Shown here in pieces: positions 48,273 to 57,932 of a stretch of DNA of 64,000 bases (positions are counted from its first letter, which is position 1; every line of letters begins with the position of its first letter). Below the pieces are notes generated by a model. The model was not told the DNA's origin. It searched no databases and saw nothing but the letters and a program-made list of their open reading frames with translations. The stretch comes from Caldilineaceae bacterium (GTDB lineage: Bacteria > Chloroflexota > Anaerolineae > Caldilineales > Caldilineaceae): positions 20,142-84,141 of the forward strand of contig JACKBC010000029.1 in the NCBI GenBank assembly GCA_020634755.1. The letters run 5' to 3'. A program made the position numbers and the translations under genes.

Positions 48273-51200
48273 CTATCTGGCCAATAGTGGTAGGTAAAGC
48301 GATACACCCGTCATCACATCAATCACCGTACGGTCGCTGCTGCCATCCACCTTGGTGATCTCCAATACGTATGTATCCCCGCGTTGGAGCGTGGCGCCGA
48401 CGTCCAGCCATTCGTAGCTGGTTCCGCTGGTTTGTCCGGAGGCCTTGGCCACAATCAATTGGGGGCTGAGCCGCTGGGCGTCCACCCCATTGCTGCGCCA
48501 AATGTGGAAGCCGGCGATGTCACTTTCATTGATCGTTGTCCAGCGCACCAGCACGCCATCGGCGGTTTGGGTCAGACTGCGCGCGGCCAGTTGAATGCCC
48601 GTGGGGTTGAGAATCTGCACGCTGGCGCAATCCTCATCATCGCCATCGGTGACCACGGGCGCGCTGTCCGCCAGGGCGTTGGCCACCCGCGCCAGGTTAG
48701 GGGCGTGGCCAGCCGGACTGCAATTGGTCATGGCGGGCAGCAGCGTGGTGTCCGCCAACGTGGTGAAGGTAACATCCACAGTGATGGCCTCGTTCGGAGC
48801 CAGGCCGTCGGGGTCCCCCGCCAGCAGATTGCTCCACGTGAGGATGCCGCCATTGACGCCGTCTGGCGCTGGGTTGGCGCTGACAAAGGTAATGAAGGCA
48901 TTGCTAAAGCGGTCTTCCAGCGGCAGGCTGGTGATGGCCACATTGCCCGTGTTGGTAATGCGAATGGTAAAGTTGATGGTGTCGCCCACGCCAAAGGGAT
49001 TCACGCCATTGAGCTGTTTATCCACGGCCAGTGATGGATTGGTCGCCACGGTTGGCGCCGTGTTGAGAATATCGACCTGCCCATCGACTGGCTGCGTAAA
49101 GCCAAAGTCCAATCCATGATTGTTCTGCCCTGGTCCACCGGTGGTGTAGAGAATCGTCGGCGCGCTATTGACCAGCAGCGCATCGCTATCGATGGTGTCG
49201 CTGATGGCATGGTTGGTGTTCAGGTTGGCGGCGTCGAGGGCCATAGCATTGGCCGCTGTCAATTGATAACCGATGGGCGTAGCCACAGTAATGGTATAGG
49301 TTGTGAATGGCTCGACACTGAAATAATAGTTGCCGTCACCACTGGTTGTCGTGGTGCTGCTACCGGTTGGCGTTTGCATCGTCACGGTCAGGCCGTTGAT
49401 GCCGGGTTCACCGGGATCTTGTACGCCGTCGCCATCCAGATCATCCCACACGCGGTTGCCGATCTCAATGGGCGCGGGATCGGAGAGCAATTCGAGGTCA
49501 CCCACACCGGTGGACTTACCGAAATAGGCCGGCGACCCCGGATAAAGTTCGTAGGTGCGCGTTTTCCGGCCTGTCGTGTTGCTAAGCCATGCCACGCCAC
49601 CTTCCACCGTGCTTACAGGATCACGGAAGGTCGTTCCTACTTCGCCGCGCCCTGGCAGAAGTGCTAATCCCCCAACGGCGGCTTCTCGTGATTGGTCTGC
49701 CCCGTCATCATCGTAATAAAATTCGCCCCCCCCTGGCCCTTGATTATTGTTGGCGCCAGCGGTTGTCAGCGAGCCGGATGTGGCGTTGTTTTCTAGAACA
49801 AAAGTGCCATTGTTATTGGTCGCGCGCAAGATATCGCCGAGACCACGTCCGTGATAGAGTGTATTGCTGCTGGTTGGCCCATAGTTGTCATAGCCGAATT
49901 GATGGCCGGTGCGGTCGTTCAGGCCCAGGATCATCGTGCCATCGATATCGAACTCAATATCCGACAGCATCGGTTGCGGATACATCATGCGCGCGGCTGT
50001 TGTACAAACCGTCGATAGTGTATCCAGCCAGGGATTCCACGGGTAATTGCAGCCGGCGCTGGGGCCATTGGGGCGGGGATAATCCAGTGGGAAGACCAAC
50101 ACTTGGGTAAAGGTATTTGTTCCTGGTGTGAACCGATAGACATAGGCCTGCAGGTCGCTTTTGAGCTGTGAGCTCTGGGCGTCGCAGACACCACCAACAT
50201 AGAGGCTGTCGCGGTAATATTTCAGTCCGAAGGGTCGCCAGGCGCCGCCAACGCAACCAGGATCGGGAATTACATTGCTGCTTACCAGGGCGCCAGCCGG
50301 TATGTTCAAGCTGTAGAGCGTCTTGTCATTCATGCTGACGACATAGAGCATGCTTTCATCGGCCGAGATATCAAGATCCCCCAATCCTACCTTGCCAATC
50401 TGGGCGAAGGTGGATGCATCGCGGCTCGGTTCAGACGACGCGCCTAGCCCACGGGCGCTGTTGGACTCAATTGTACCGATATCCGCACCGAGTGACGCCA
50501 GATCCGCAAACAAGGTGGGGGTGCCGCCATTGGCGTCGACGGCATAAATCGCGCCTAAACCATTGGGCCCCATCCCCACATGCCGTTTGAGGAAGGCGGC
50601 CGCATAGATCGTGTTTGTGGTGCGCGCATAGGCCAGCCCCCAAGTTGAGCCAACCTGCGCTTTGGTGGCGAGAGTGGTCGGCGTAGGCGATGTACCTGAA
50701 TCATTGTAGGCGAACTTAACGACCGCGCGCGAGGTCGGGTTGGCATCACCGTTGACATAGACGTTCGATACCACATCCGGATTGCTCTGGCTGTAGTCCA
50801 TTGGGTGGTTCACGCCAAAGTTGACATTGCTCGCCGGCGCACTGACAAACTGCGTGCTGGTGCCGCTGCCGGCGCCATGCATCGTCGGTTCGTCCCCTGC
50901 GGGTAGATTGGTAAAGGCAAGACGATAGGGCCCGTTGCCGGTGGTGTTGAGCGTATAGTTGCCGCTGGCATCGGTCGTGGCCGTGCCCCGCGCCACACCG
51001 TTGCGATCATAGGCGGTGACGACCACGCCCGACACACCAATTTCGCTGGCGCCGTCATCCACGCCGTCAGCGTCGAAGTCGCTGAAGACGTTGCCGGAGA
51101 TGACGCCCGGTGCGGTCAACGGCGCAGCAATTGCATTGGTCATTGTCACCACGGCGCTGCTGCCGGGGCTGTAGCCGGTTGTGGCGGTGTAAGTTGTCAC

Positions 51201-54200
51201 CCAGCCCGCGCCGGGCGAGGTCTCGGTCACGGTGTAGACGCCCATTGGCACCGCGTAGGTCATCACACCGCCGTCGATGATGGTGTCATTGATCGGCGTG
51301 AAGCCATCTGGCCCGTCGATGGTGTAGGCGAACTGCTGGCCAGCGTCGGGCGTGTTGCCGTTCCAGTCCACCGCTTTGGTCACGGTAAGGACGCCGGTCG
51401 GCGCGATTGGCTCTTCACCGAGATAGTTGGTTACGGTGATCGTGCCGGTCATGCCGCTGCTGATGGAGACGCTGCCGCCGGCTGGTTCGTAGCTAGGCGC
51501 AAACCAGGCCATGCCCGCCGGTGCGGCCGTCGTGATAGGTGACTCTTCAACCACGGTATAGGTCCCTAGGTCTAGATTGGTGATGACTGTGGGCGCGCCA
51601 GGCGTTACGGTCGTGGTATTGCTATAACCATTGGGACCGGTGACGGTTACATTGAAGGGAGCGCTAACGCTACCGCCGCTCACCTGCTTGATGATTTGCA
51701 GCGTGACGGGAAGGACTTGCTGCACGCTGCTAAAGCCAAAATCATAGGTGTGATTGTTGGCGCCTGGGGCGCCCGTATCGAACGCGACCTGGGCTGTCGA
51801 GCCATTCAGCTCGCCGTCCGAGTCGCGCTGGTCGGCATCCGCATTGGCCGCTGTCACAAAGAGACCGCTGAGCGGCGCCTGCTGGCTGCCACCTTCGGCG
51901 TTGGCAATGCGGATTTCATAGCCGCTGGTGTTGTAGGTCAACCCGCTAATGTTATAGATGGCGCTGGCTGTATTCGTGCCCGCGCCGTTAGAGAAGAGAT
52001 AGTTGCCGTTGGCGTCGGTCACGGCCGAGGCCAACTGTGCGCCGCTGCTATTGTGCAGCGTCACGGTGACGCCCGCAATGGGGGGCTCACCGGGGTCTTG
52101 CGTGCCGTTGCCGTCGGTGTCTGCCCAGACGCGGTTGCCCACTTCAATGGGCGCCGAGTTGCAGAGCAGTTCCACATCGCCCACGCCGGTGGCCTTCCAC
52201 ATGAGCGGCAGGCCGTACCCGTTGAAAACTTCATATCCGCGCGTGCGTTGACCGGATGCATTGCTCAGCCAAACCGTACCGCCAGAATTAATGTCCACTG
52301 GATCTAGCGCAGTCATGACGACTTCATTGCTGTTCAGATAGCTGGCAAGACCACCGTTCGATGTTTCGGCATGGGATAACTGTCCTCCCGACTCTGTAAA
52401 ACCGGGCAGGTAGTCACCGGTGTAGAATTCGTTGCCGCTGGCAATCGTGGTTTCGATGGTCCACTGCGATTGTCCGCTGGCTGGCTTGGTTGCGCGCAGA
52501 ATGTCCCCGCCGGCAACCGCATTCTCATCATTGCTGTTGTCGGGCAATCGATTGACGCTGCCAAATTGATAGCCGGTACGGTCGCCAAAGCCCAAAATCA
52601 TATTGTTTGACGCATCAAACTCAATATCGAGCAGCATGGGTTGCGGATGCCCCACGCGGATTTGGCCATCCACAAAGCCATTAAAGGCCGCTTGTGAATA
52701 AGTATCTTCCCACGGATACCATCGACGCGTGTGCTGCTGGGCAGTTTCACCCGCGGCGCCGGTGAAGGTTGAATTCCCCCAAACCCAATCGTTGCGCACA
52801 TAGTCGAGCCCCAAAGTGAGGACTGGCGTTGGATTAAACAGATTGGTGGCGGGGTCCATTTCATAGACAAAAGCGTCCAGATCGGCCCGATTTTTGCTGC
52901 TGGATGCATCGCAGACCAGGCCCGCATAGAGCTTGTCATAGTGGTATTTGAGCGCAAACGGGCGATAGCTACCGCCGCTACAACTGGGGTTCGGCACGGC
53001 CACGCTAGTTGTGATCGACGCTGCGTCAATATCAATCACCTCCACCGCACGCGTGTTGAGGTTCATAGCGTAGAGCGTCTTTTCGTCATCCGAAATATCC
53101 ATATCACCCAGCCCGGCCTTGCCCACTTTGCCAAAGGCATCGGCATCCAGGTTCTGGTCAAACGGCCCGTTTAAATCGCGTCCGGTTACGCTACCAGCAT
53201 TGGGAATCGTCATAAAGGGCGTTCCGTTGCTGCTGCCATTGAGAACGGTGGCGTAGATCCCGCCTTCACCAGACGGCCCAAAACCAACGTGACGACGGGT
53301 GAAAGCAGCCGTGTAAACGGTGTTGCGTTGGGCACTGTGGGCAATGCCCCACGTAGCGCCGATCTGGGCTTTGGTGGCGGCGGTCTGCTTGAGCCCGGCA
53401 TTTTGACCAGATGCCGAATAGGGAAAGCGGAAGAGTGCTTCGACGGGCGCAGTGCTATTGGCAGCGCCGTTAATATAGTGGTTGACCACTACATCTGGAT
53501 TGGCCTGACAGTAGTTTCCGCCATTCATGAAGCCGGCATCGGCAATCACGCCATTGGTCGGGTCCACAAACTGCACGGTTGTGTTGCCGGCAACGCTGGG
53601 TTCGAGATAATCCAGAGAACCGTCCGCCGGCAGGGCAAATTCAAGACGCACCTCGCCAGAAAGCCCAGTGAAAGAATAGTCGCCGTTGGCGTCGGTGGTA
53701 GCTGTGGTGCTGCCGCTGCTGGTTGTGGCCGTTACGAGTACGCCTTCGATACCGGGCTCGCTCCCATTCTGCAATCCATCGGAATTGAAATCGTGAAAGA
53801 CGGTGCCTGTGACCTCGCCTGGCTGCACTGGGACAACCCCCTCGAAGACCTGCATTTCGGCAAACGCTACCGCATCACGTGTGGTCTGAAAGCGCACATA
53901 GCGTCCATAGCCATTAACCGTAAACGAGCGAGAGGGATTGGGCGTGTTGCTTGAGGTAAGCGCAAATTCAAAATCTGCCTGCGCGCGGGCGCTCGTCAGG
54001 GTATTATTGCCCGTAGGAAGTGGTGTATCTGATATCAAGATATAGGAGCCATCGGGGAGATCTTGGCAGCAGTCGGTGCGCGCCCAGTAGACGACGTTGT
54101 TGATATATTGAACCGAGCCCAGATCGACTTCCCACCAGGGCTCTACCAGGCCAATGGCGCTGTGCATGCCCATGTTGCTGCCAAAGTTGCCATCGGTAAT

Positions 54201-54476
54201 CCCATTGATTGCCGCGGCAGCCGTACCGCCGAAATCGGTGCTGCTGGCGCTGGCTGTCCCGGTCAGGGCAATGTTGTCACCCGGCGCTGCATAAGCAGCA
54301 ATGGGCTGTGGCAACAGCGCTTGCAAATTACCGCTTATTTCCTTTTGCACTCCGGATGGTAGGGCGCGACTAACAAATGACAAGGTTAACGGCGGTGGAA
54401 TCAGCCCCGTTACCAGTGCGACTATCATAAATGCATTGAACAACCGTCGAGTATGTCCAATCACTTTCATCACCAT
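48273..54476 (-). CDS. Giant secreted SdrD-B/DUF11/discoidin repeat protein (2)
   Basis: A 2067-aa exported protein after AAGGAACC. The leader ends 'IVALVTGLIPPPLTLSF'. Residues about 62-210 form an F5/8-type C (discoidin) domain ('WWEVDLGSVQYINNVVYWAR', 'GYGRYVRFQTTRDAVAFAEM'), a carbohydrate-binding fold. Two propeller-like blocks follow (about 230-780 and 1100-1690), each tied to SdrD-B modules ('GTVFHDFNSDGLQNGSEPG', 'GNVFSDFDADGVDDGASEIG', 'IGNRVWDDLDGDGVQDPGEPG'). Pilin-like DUF11 repeats come between and after. The C-terminal 'TTINESDIAGFHIWRSNG' domain and tail 'VSLYLPLLAR' resemble those of the first giant protein. It probably serves as an extracellular adhesin. Confidence 0.85.
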   Translation of the reverse strand: MVMKVIGHTRRLFNAFMIVALVTGLIPPPLTLSFVSRALPSGVQKEISGNLQALLPQPIAAYAAPGDNIALTGTASASSTDFGGTAAAAINGITDGNFGSNMGMHSAIGLVEPWWEVDLGSVQYINNVVYWARTDCCQDLPDGSYILISDTPLPTGNNTLTSARAQADFEFALTSSNTPNPSRSFTVNGYGRYVRFQTTRDAVAFAEMQVFEGVVPVQPGEVTGTVFHDFNSDGLQNGSEPGIEGVLVTATTSSGSTTATTDANGDYSFTGLSGEVRLEFALPADGSLDYLEPSVAGNTTVQFVDPTNGVIADAGFMNGGNYCQANPDVVVNHYINGAANSTAPVEALFRFPYSASGQNAGLKQTAATKAQIGATWGIAHSAQRNTVYTAAFTRRHVGFGPSGEGGIYATVLNGSSNGTPFMTIPNAGSVTGRDLNGPFDQNLDADAFGKVGKAGLGDMDISDDEKTLYAMNLNTRAVEVIDIDAASITTSVAVPNPSCSGGSYRPFALKYHYDKLYAGLVCDASSSKNRADLDAFVYEMDPATNLFNPTPVLTLGLDYVRNDWVWGNSTFTGAAGETAQQHTRRWYPWEDTYSQAAFNGFVDGQIRVGHPQPMLLDIEFDASNNMILGFGDRTGYQFGSVNRLPDNSNDENAVAGGDILRATKPASGQSQWTIETTIASGNEFYTGDYLPGFTESGGQLSHAETSNGGLASYLNSNEVVMTALDPVDINSGGTVWLSNASGQRTRGYEVFNGYGLPLMWKATGVGDVELLCNSAPIEVGNRVWADTDGNGTQDPGEPPIAGVTVTLHNSSGAQLASAVTDANGNYLFSNGAGTNTASAIYNISGLTYNTSGYEIRIANAEGGSQQAPLSGLFVTAANADADQRDSDGELNGSTAQVAFDTGAPGANNHTYDFGFSSVQQVLPVTLQIIKQVSGGSVSAPFNVTVTGPNGYSNTTTVTPGAPTVITNLDLGTYTVVEESPITTAAPAGMAWFAPSYEPAGGSVSISSGMTGTITVTNYLGEEPIAPTGVLTVTKAVDWNGNTPDAGQQFAYTIDGPDGFTPINDTIIDGGVMTYAVPMGVYTVTETSPGAGWVTTYTATTGYSPGSSAVVTMTNAIAAPLTAPGVISGNVFSDFDADGVDDGASEIGVSGVVVTAYDRNGVARGTATTDASGNYTLNTTGNGPYRLAFTNLPAGDEPTMHGAGSGTSTQFVSAPASNVNFGVNHPMDYSQSNPDVVSNVYVNGDANPTSRAVVKFAYNDSGTSPTPTTLATKAQVGSTWGLAYARTTNTIYAAAFLKRHVGMGPNGLGAIYAVDANGGTPTLFADLASLGADIGTIESNSARGLGASSEPSRDASTFAQIGKVGLGDLDISADESMLYVVSMNDKTLYSLNIPAGALVSSNVIPDPGCVGGAWRPFGLKYYRDSLYVGGVCDAQSSQLKSDLQAYVYRFTPGTNTFTQVLVFPLDYPRPNGPSAGCNYPWNPWLDTLSTVCTTAARMMYPQPMLSDIEFDIDGTMILGLNDRTGHQFGYDNYGPTSSNTLYHGRGLGDILRATNNNGTFVLENNATSGSLTTAGANNNQGPGGGEFYYDDDGADQSREAAVGGLALLPGRGEVGTTFRDPVSTVEGGVAWLSNTTGRKTRTYELYPGSPAYFGKSTGVGDLELLSDPAPIEIGNRVWDDLDGDGVQDPGEPGINGLTVTMQTPTGSSTTTTSGDGNYYFSVEPFTTYTITVATPIGYQLTAANAMALDAANLNTNHAISDTIDSDALLVNSAPTILYTTGGPGQNNHGLDFGFTQPVDGQVDILNTAPTVATNPSLAVDKQLNGVNPFGVGDTINFTIRITNTGNVAITSLPLEDRFSNAFITFVSANPAPDGVNGGILTWSNLLAGDPDGLAPNEAITVDVTFTTLADTTLLPAMTNCSPAGHAPNLARVANALADSAPVVTDGDDEDCASVQILNPTGIQLAARSLTQTADGVLVRWTTINESDIAGFHIWRSNGVDAQRLSPQLIVAKASGQTSGTSYEWLDVGATLQRGDTYVLEITKVDGSSDRTVIDVMTGVSLYLPLLAR

Positions 54477-54593
54477 GGTTCCTTTTATATTATATATATT
54501 TGCTGACCGTGCGATTTTGTTTTCAGTATAGCAACAAATGTCGATGCTCTATATAGGCCAAAAGTCCCATTCTGTATTAAGAAAAAGTTGCCC

Positions 54594-54645
54594 AAACATA
54601 AAAAGCGCGTTCGAGATGGCCATCTCGAACGCGCTTTTTATGTTT
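54594..54645. terminator. Perfect 52-bp palindrome, bidirectional terminator
   Basis: AAACATAAAAAGCGCGTTCG (54594-54613) begins a 26-nt arm that is exactly complementary to 54620-54645, with no loop. The outer arms are A- and T-runs on both strands. It lies downstream of the MFS-HEAT gene and upstream of the giant-protein gene (both minus), so it probably ends the former. The rest of 54477-54821 holds AT-rich promoter-like sequence (TATATATAATAT near 54484-54497) and no gene. Confidence 0.85.
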
Positions 54646-54821
54646 GACGCGACTTGCGCCGCACCCGTGGATTGTCAGGAGCGCATGCCATAGCCGACCT
54701 GGCAATTTCCCCTGGAGGCGTGGGTAAGTCCTTCAGTTTCATGATGGCTCTGGGCTGCGCACAGCCGCCATCATATGAGTCCTATTTGAATGGTTACTAT
54801 TTATGCTCGAGCGTTTTTCGT

Positions 54822-57212
54822 TTACACTTTGCTATAGATGGCCAGCGCATAGACGGCCAGCAGCAGATATTCGCCATGTTCCCCTTCACTGCCATCCATG
54901 TGGAGGGCGCACTCGCGCAATATCTGGTCCGTGGGGCCGTTATTACATGCGGGCAATAGGTAGATCAAAGAGACCAGGTCGGCTTTGCCGGCTTCTTTTT
55001 GGCCGGCGGCAAACTTCTCTATGGCGCTGCTTAAGTGCTGCTGGATGGCTTCGCCCTGCATCATGTCGTGGCCGGCTCTCTGCACACCTTTATTTTTGGT
55101 TGCCCGCTTGGTTGCCCGTTTTATCTGACTCAATATGGAAGAGAGCGCTAGGGTCTCATCGCTGCTGGCTTGCCGCTGCAGATGAATAAACTCTGCCTCT
55201 TTGCCCACCAGGCGCGCTAAATCCAGCGCCAGTTCTGAACGTGCGCCTGGATTATTCATGCTGTGCAAAAATTCTAAGATGGACTGTATGGCAGGCGTAT
55301 AGCCCAGCCCGCCCAAAGCCGCGGCATAAGCCATTTTCAGCCCCTTGTCAGTTTCGGTTAGGAAACCGGCCAGCAGATGCGGCGCCGATTCATAATCTTT
55401 GATCTGCCCCAACGCCCGAATGCTGTGGGCGCGAATCGAGCGATAGGGCGTATCCAACGCTTTGCGGAGGGAAGGCACACCCGCCGGATCGCCCACGCGC
55501 CCCAAGGCCCAGGCGGCAATGACGCTTAAAGCTACTTCGCTGCCATCTAACACTTCGGCCAGCGCCGCCGTCAAGCGTGGGTGTGGCCGCATGCGCGCAA
55601 TGGATATAATGGCTTCAAACCGGACCGAAAAGCGCGGATCATGCAGCGCCTGCAACAGTTCATCCACCGTCAGCGCACTTTGCGCCCAGCCCAGCCGCTC
55701 GGTATTCAGCACGGTCAACTGCTCGCTGGAGCTAAAGAGATTGTAGCGCACCAGCGAACTCATGGCGCGGAACGGGTTGCCGCGAAAGAAAATGCCGGCA
55801 AACTCTGCTACGCCCACTGTGTTGTCTGCCCGCATGTTGCGCAAAATGAGGAGCGCTACCAAAGCCAAACTCACATCCAGCAGCAGCAGCGGCGTATATG
55901 GATCCAGCGGCAGGAAGAGCAGCCTGCCCGCTAAATTCTGCGAAAGCTGCAAAATCTGTCCACCCAAGAGCTGGCTAATGCCCGCCACCAATCCGATCCA
56001 AGCAAAGTGCACGGCCGTATAATCACTATTGCGTTCGACCGGCACCACATTTACAAAAAAGAGCCGTCCCGCCCCAATGGCCCAGCCAATATCGGCAATG
56101 CCTTGCACAAAAGCAATGGCCAGCGCCAGATAAAGGCTCACCATTACGTGCCGCGGAATCGCCCACCAGCAAAGCGGCAGAAAGAGCACCACAAAGACCG
56201 ATACCAACATGACCGGCTTGCTGCCGTAACGGTCTGCGGCCCATCCCCACATATAGCTAGACGCCAATCCCCCCAAGAGCCCACCGGTCTGCACCAGAAT
56301 AACCTGGCTTTCGCTCAGCCCCACCTGTTCGCGCATATAGAGCGGCAAAAAAGAGGCCAACGGCAGCGTGGCCAGCACAAACGCGCTGGCCCCCAGCAAA
56401 TAGCGCCGAAAGTTGGCATCGCGCAGCGTGGTCCACATTGGTTCCGTGTGGGTCTGGCGCAGGCGCGCGGGCGGAATGGGCGCGCCGCCCGGAATATGGG
56501 CAGAAGCCCAGGCTGATACGAGCCCAAACAGCACTCCCACGCCGATGAGCAGTTGGAACCCCCAATAGCCGCTGCTAATGCCAATGACATAGCTGGCAAT
56601 GGTGACGGCCACAAAGCCGCTGGCCGTTGTGGCAATGCTGCTGGCCGCTGAATATTTGCCGCGAATGGCGTTGGGCACAAACTGCTGCACCCACGGATAG
56701 TAAGCCGTCTCTTCAATGGCGCGCACCAGCGCAAAGAGAATAACCACGCTGGCCACATAGTAGAGCGCGCCCATGGGACCAAAGCGGGCCGCAAACCAGG
56801 GTGTTATCATGAGAAAGGCCGCAATAACTTTGCGCGTTGTATAGAAGCTGACAAATGTGCGCTTATAGCCAAAGCGAGCTGTATAGGGCGCCACAAAAAG
56901 CGCAATCAGCCCGGCAAAGTGAACCGGCGAAAGCAAAAAGCCGATCTGACCTTTGTCCAATCCCAGCTGATTGAGGAAAAGAACAAAAACCGAGCCAAAA
57001 AAGGTAAATTGAACAAAAAATGTATTGGTGAGGTTGGTAAAAATGCTCCACGGCAGACCGCGCATCTTTTCGGCGGTGGTCGGCTCTCGCGGTGGTAATA
57101 AACCGAATGAGCTATCAAGTTCATCCGTCGTCTGCTCATCCATCGTCTGCTCATCCATCGTCTGCTCATCCATCGTCTGCTCATCCATCGTCTGCAATAG
57201 TGTCGTTGACAT
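54822..57212 (-). CDS. Major-facilitator transporter fused to HEAT-like repeats
   Basis: A 796-aa protein. I start it at 'MSTTLLQTMDEQ' (ATG ending at 57212); the frame open to 57482 runs through intergenic repeats and is rejected. Residues 8-32 are a fivefold-related pentapeptide array 'TMDEQ'. About 12 membrane spans follow (50-470) with MFS motifs 'RFGYKRTFVSFYTTRK' and 'GWAADRYGSKPVMLVSV'. The C-terminal part (about 530-770) consists of HEAT/PBS-lyase-like repeats ('DPRFSVRFEAIISIARMR', 'LGRVGDPAGVPSLRKALD', 'RAHSIRALGQIKDYESAP'). A cytosolic repeat platform on a carrier suggests regulation by a partner protein. Substrate unknown; no strong ribosome site. Confidence 0.85.
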   Translation of the reverse strand: MSTTLLQTMDEQTMDEQTMDEQTMDEQTTDELDSSFGLLPPREPTTAEKMRGLPWSIFTNLTNTFFVQFTFFGSVFVLFLNQLGLDKGQIGFLLSPVHFAGLIALFVAPYTARFGYKRTFVSFYTTRKVIAAFLMITPWFAARFGPMGALYYVASVVILFALVRAIEETAYYPWVQQFVPNAIRGKYSAASSIATTASGFVAVTIASYVIGISSGYWGFQLLIGVGVLFGLVSAWASAHIPGGAPIPPARLRQTHTEPMWTTLRDANFRRYLLGASAFVLATLPLASFLPLYMREQVGLSESQVILVQTGGLLGGLASSYMWGWAADRYGSKPVMLVSVFVVLFLPLCWWAIPRHVMVSLYLALAIAFVQGIADIGWAIGAGRLFFVNVVPVERNSDYTAVHFAWIGLVAGISQLLGGQILQLSQNLAGRLLFLPLDPYTPLLLLDVSLALVALLILRNMRADNTVGVAEFAGIFFRGNPFRAMSSLVRYNLFSSSEQLTVLNTERLGWAQSALTVDELLQALHDPRFSVRFEAIISIARMRPHPRLTAALAEVLDGSEVALSVIAAWALGRVGDPAGVPSLRKALDTPYRSIRAHSIRALGQIKDYESAPHLLAGFLTETDKGLKMAYAAALGGLGYTPAIQSILEFLHSMNNPGARSELALDLARLVGKEAEFIHLQRQASSDETLALSSILSQIKRATKRATKNKGVQRAGHDMMQGEAIQQHLSSAIEKFAAGQKEAGKADLVSLIYLLPACNNGPTDQILRECALHMDGSEGEHGEYLLLAVYALAIYSKV
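57121..57195. repeat. 15-bp tandem repeat (five units) coding for TMDEQ
   Basis: TCATCCATCGTCTGC occurs five times in tandem at 57121-57195 (the first unit reads CCGTC). Read on the minus strand it codes for the repeated pentapeptide TMDEQ at the N-terminus of the MFS-HEAT protein. Such arrays change copy number easily by slippage and, being a multiple of three, keep the frame. Confidence 0.93.
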
Positions 57213-57258
57213 ATGTAATGGAACCCTATCTGTAACTAACCAAGTGCTTATCTTTAAA

Positions 57259-57300
57259 TCACCGCAATGGTGTTGGCGATTCAGTCGCCGGTCTCGTTTG
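57259..57300 (+). repeat. Dispersed repeat family 2, partial copy C
   Basis: 'TCACCGCAATGGTGTTGGCG' followed by 'GTCGCCGGTCTCG' matches the left half of the family-2 repeat; the right half is lost. It lies 47 bp upstream of the MFS-HEAT start, within the 57213-58008 repeat-rich gap. Confidence 0.7.
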
Positions 57301-57333
57301 CTGACTGCAGCACTATCCAGCGGCGTGCAATAG

Positions 57334-57462
57334 AGATTATCGGAATTAAAATTGCGTACGCGGATGAACATAGATAAACGCTGATTCTCTCTGCACAATC
57401 TGTGTTCATCCGCGTGAATCAGCGTCCAATTTATAAATTGATTCTTATTACCGATAATGTCT
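57334..57462. repeat. Nested, interleaved inverted repeats in the MFS-HEAT upstream gap
   Basis: Outer ends ATTATCGG (57336-57343) and CCGATAAT (57451-57458) enclose two further perfect pairs. ACGCGGATGAACA (57358-57370) pairs with TGTTCATCCGCGT (57403-57415), and ACGCTGATTC (57378-57387) with GAATCAGCGT (57416-57425). The inner pairs run in the order A-B-A'-B', so in RNA they could form a pseudoknot. Resembles, from memory, a 'GCGGATGAACA' repeat common in several bacterial phyla. Confidence 0.65.
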
Positions 57463-57543
57463 AATCTACTGATTTTTTGCACGCCAACCGAAAAGTATAA
57501 TCATCATCCCGTTTCCGGGCTAATTCAATTTCCGGTCTGATTC

Positions 57544-57635
57544 AATAACTCACGCTACGCAGCGACAGCCAGTCTGCTAGAGCAAAACAGGCAAGTCGGC
57601 TCGCCAACTTGCCTCCAGGCTTGCGTAACATAAGT
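57544..57635 (+). repeat. Dispersed repeat family 1, copy 4
   Basis: Forward copy beginning AATAACTCACGCTACGCAGC and ending GCTTGCGTAACATAAGTCAA, with 'AGCCAGTCTGCTAG' inside. Same orientation as copy 1. Confidence 0.87.
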
Positions 57636-57759
57636 CAATAAGACGTACGCCAGCCTCGAGTAATAAACGCGTGGCAAGCCATACGGGCTTCCACCGACTA
57701 TCCCATGGCGCCAATGGTGCTAGGCAAGCCGTGCTCAAGTCAATCTCCTTTAAAATTAG

Positions 57760-57932
57760 TCCACCGCAACGGTGTTGGCGAGATAGGCATCGGTCTCGAT
57801 GGGTGAATCCGACCCTACTGCTTGCCGTTGCGACCTACTGAAAATCAGTCCACCGCAACGGTGTTGGCAATATAGTCGGCGGTCTCGATGGGTGAATCCG
57901 ACTCCATCTCGCGCCGTTGCGATCGGCTGAGA
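57760..57932 (+). repeat. Dispersed repeat family 2, copies D and E in tandem
   Basis: Copy D (57760-57842) and copy E (57847-57932) both read 'CCACCGCAACGGTGTTGGC' followed by 'GGTCTCGATGGGTGAATCCGA' and close with CCGTTGCG. They lie head to tail just upstream of the DUF1537 gene, whose other side carries copy F. Confidence 0.88.

Noticed and set aside
57121..57195. Possible CRISPR array (regular short repeats)
   Set aside because: The units are directly adjacent 15-mers with no spacers, lie inside a coding frame and have no cas genes nearby.
57213..57482. 90-codon N-terminal extension of the MFS-HEAT protein
   Set aside because: It runs through a family-2 repeat and interleaved inverted repeats, so the shorter start is preferred.
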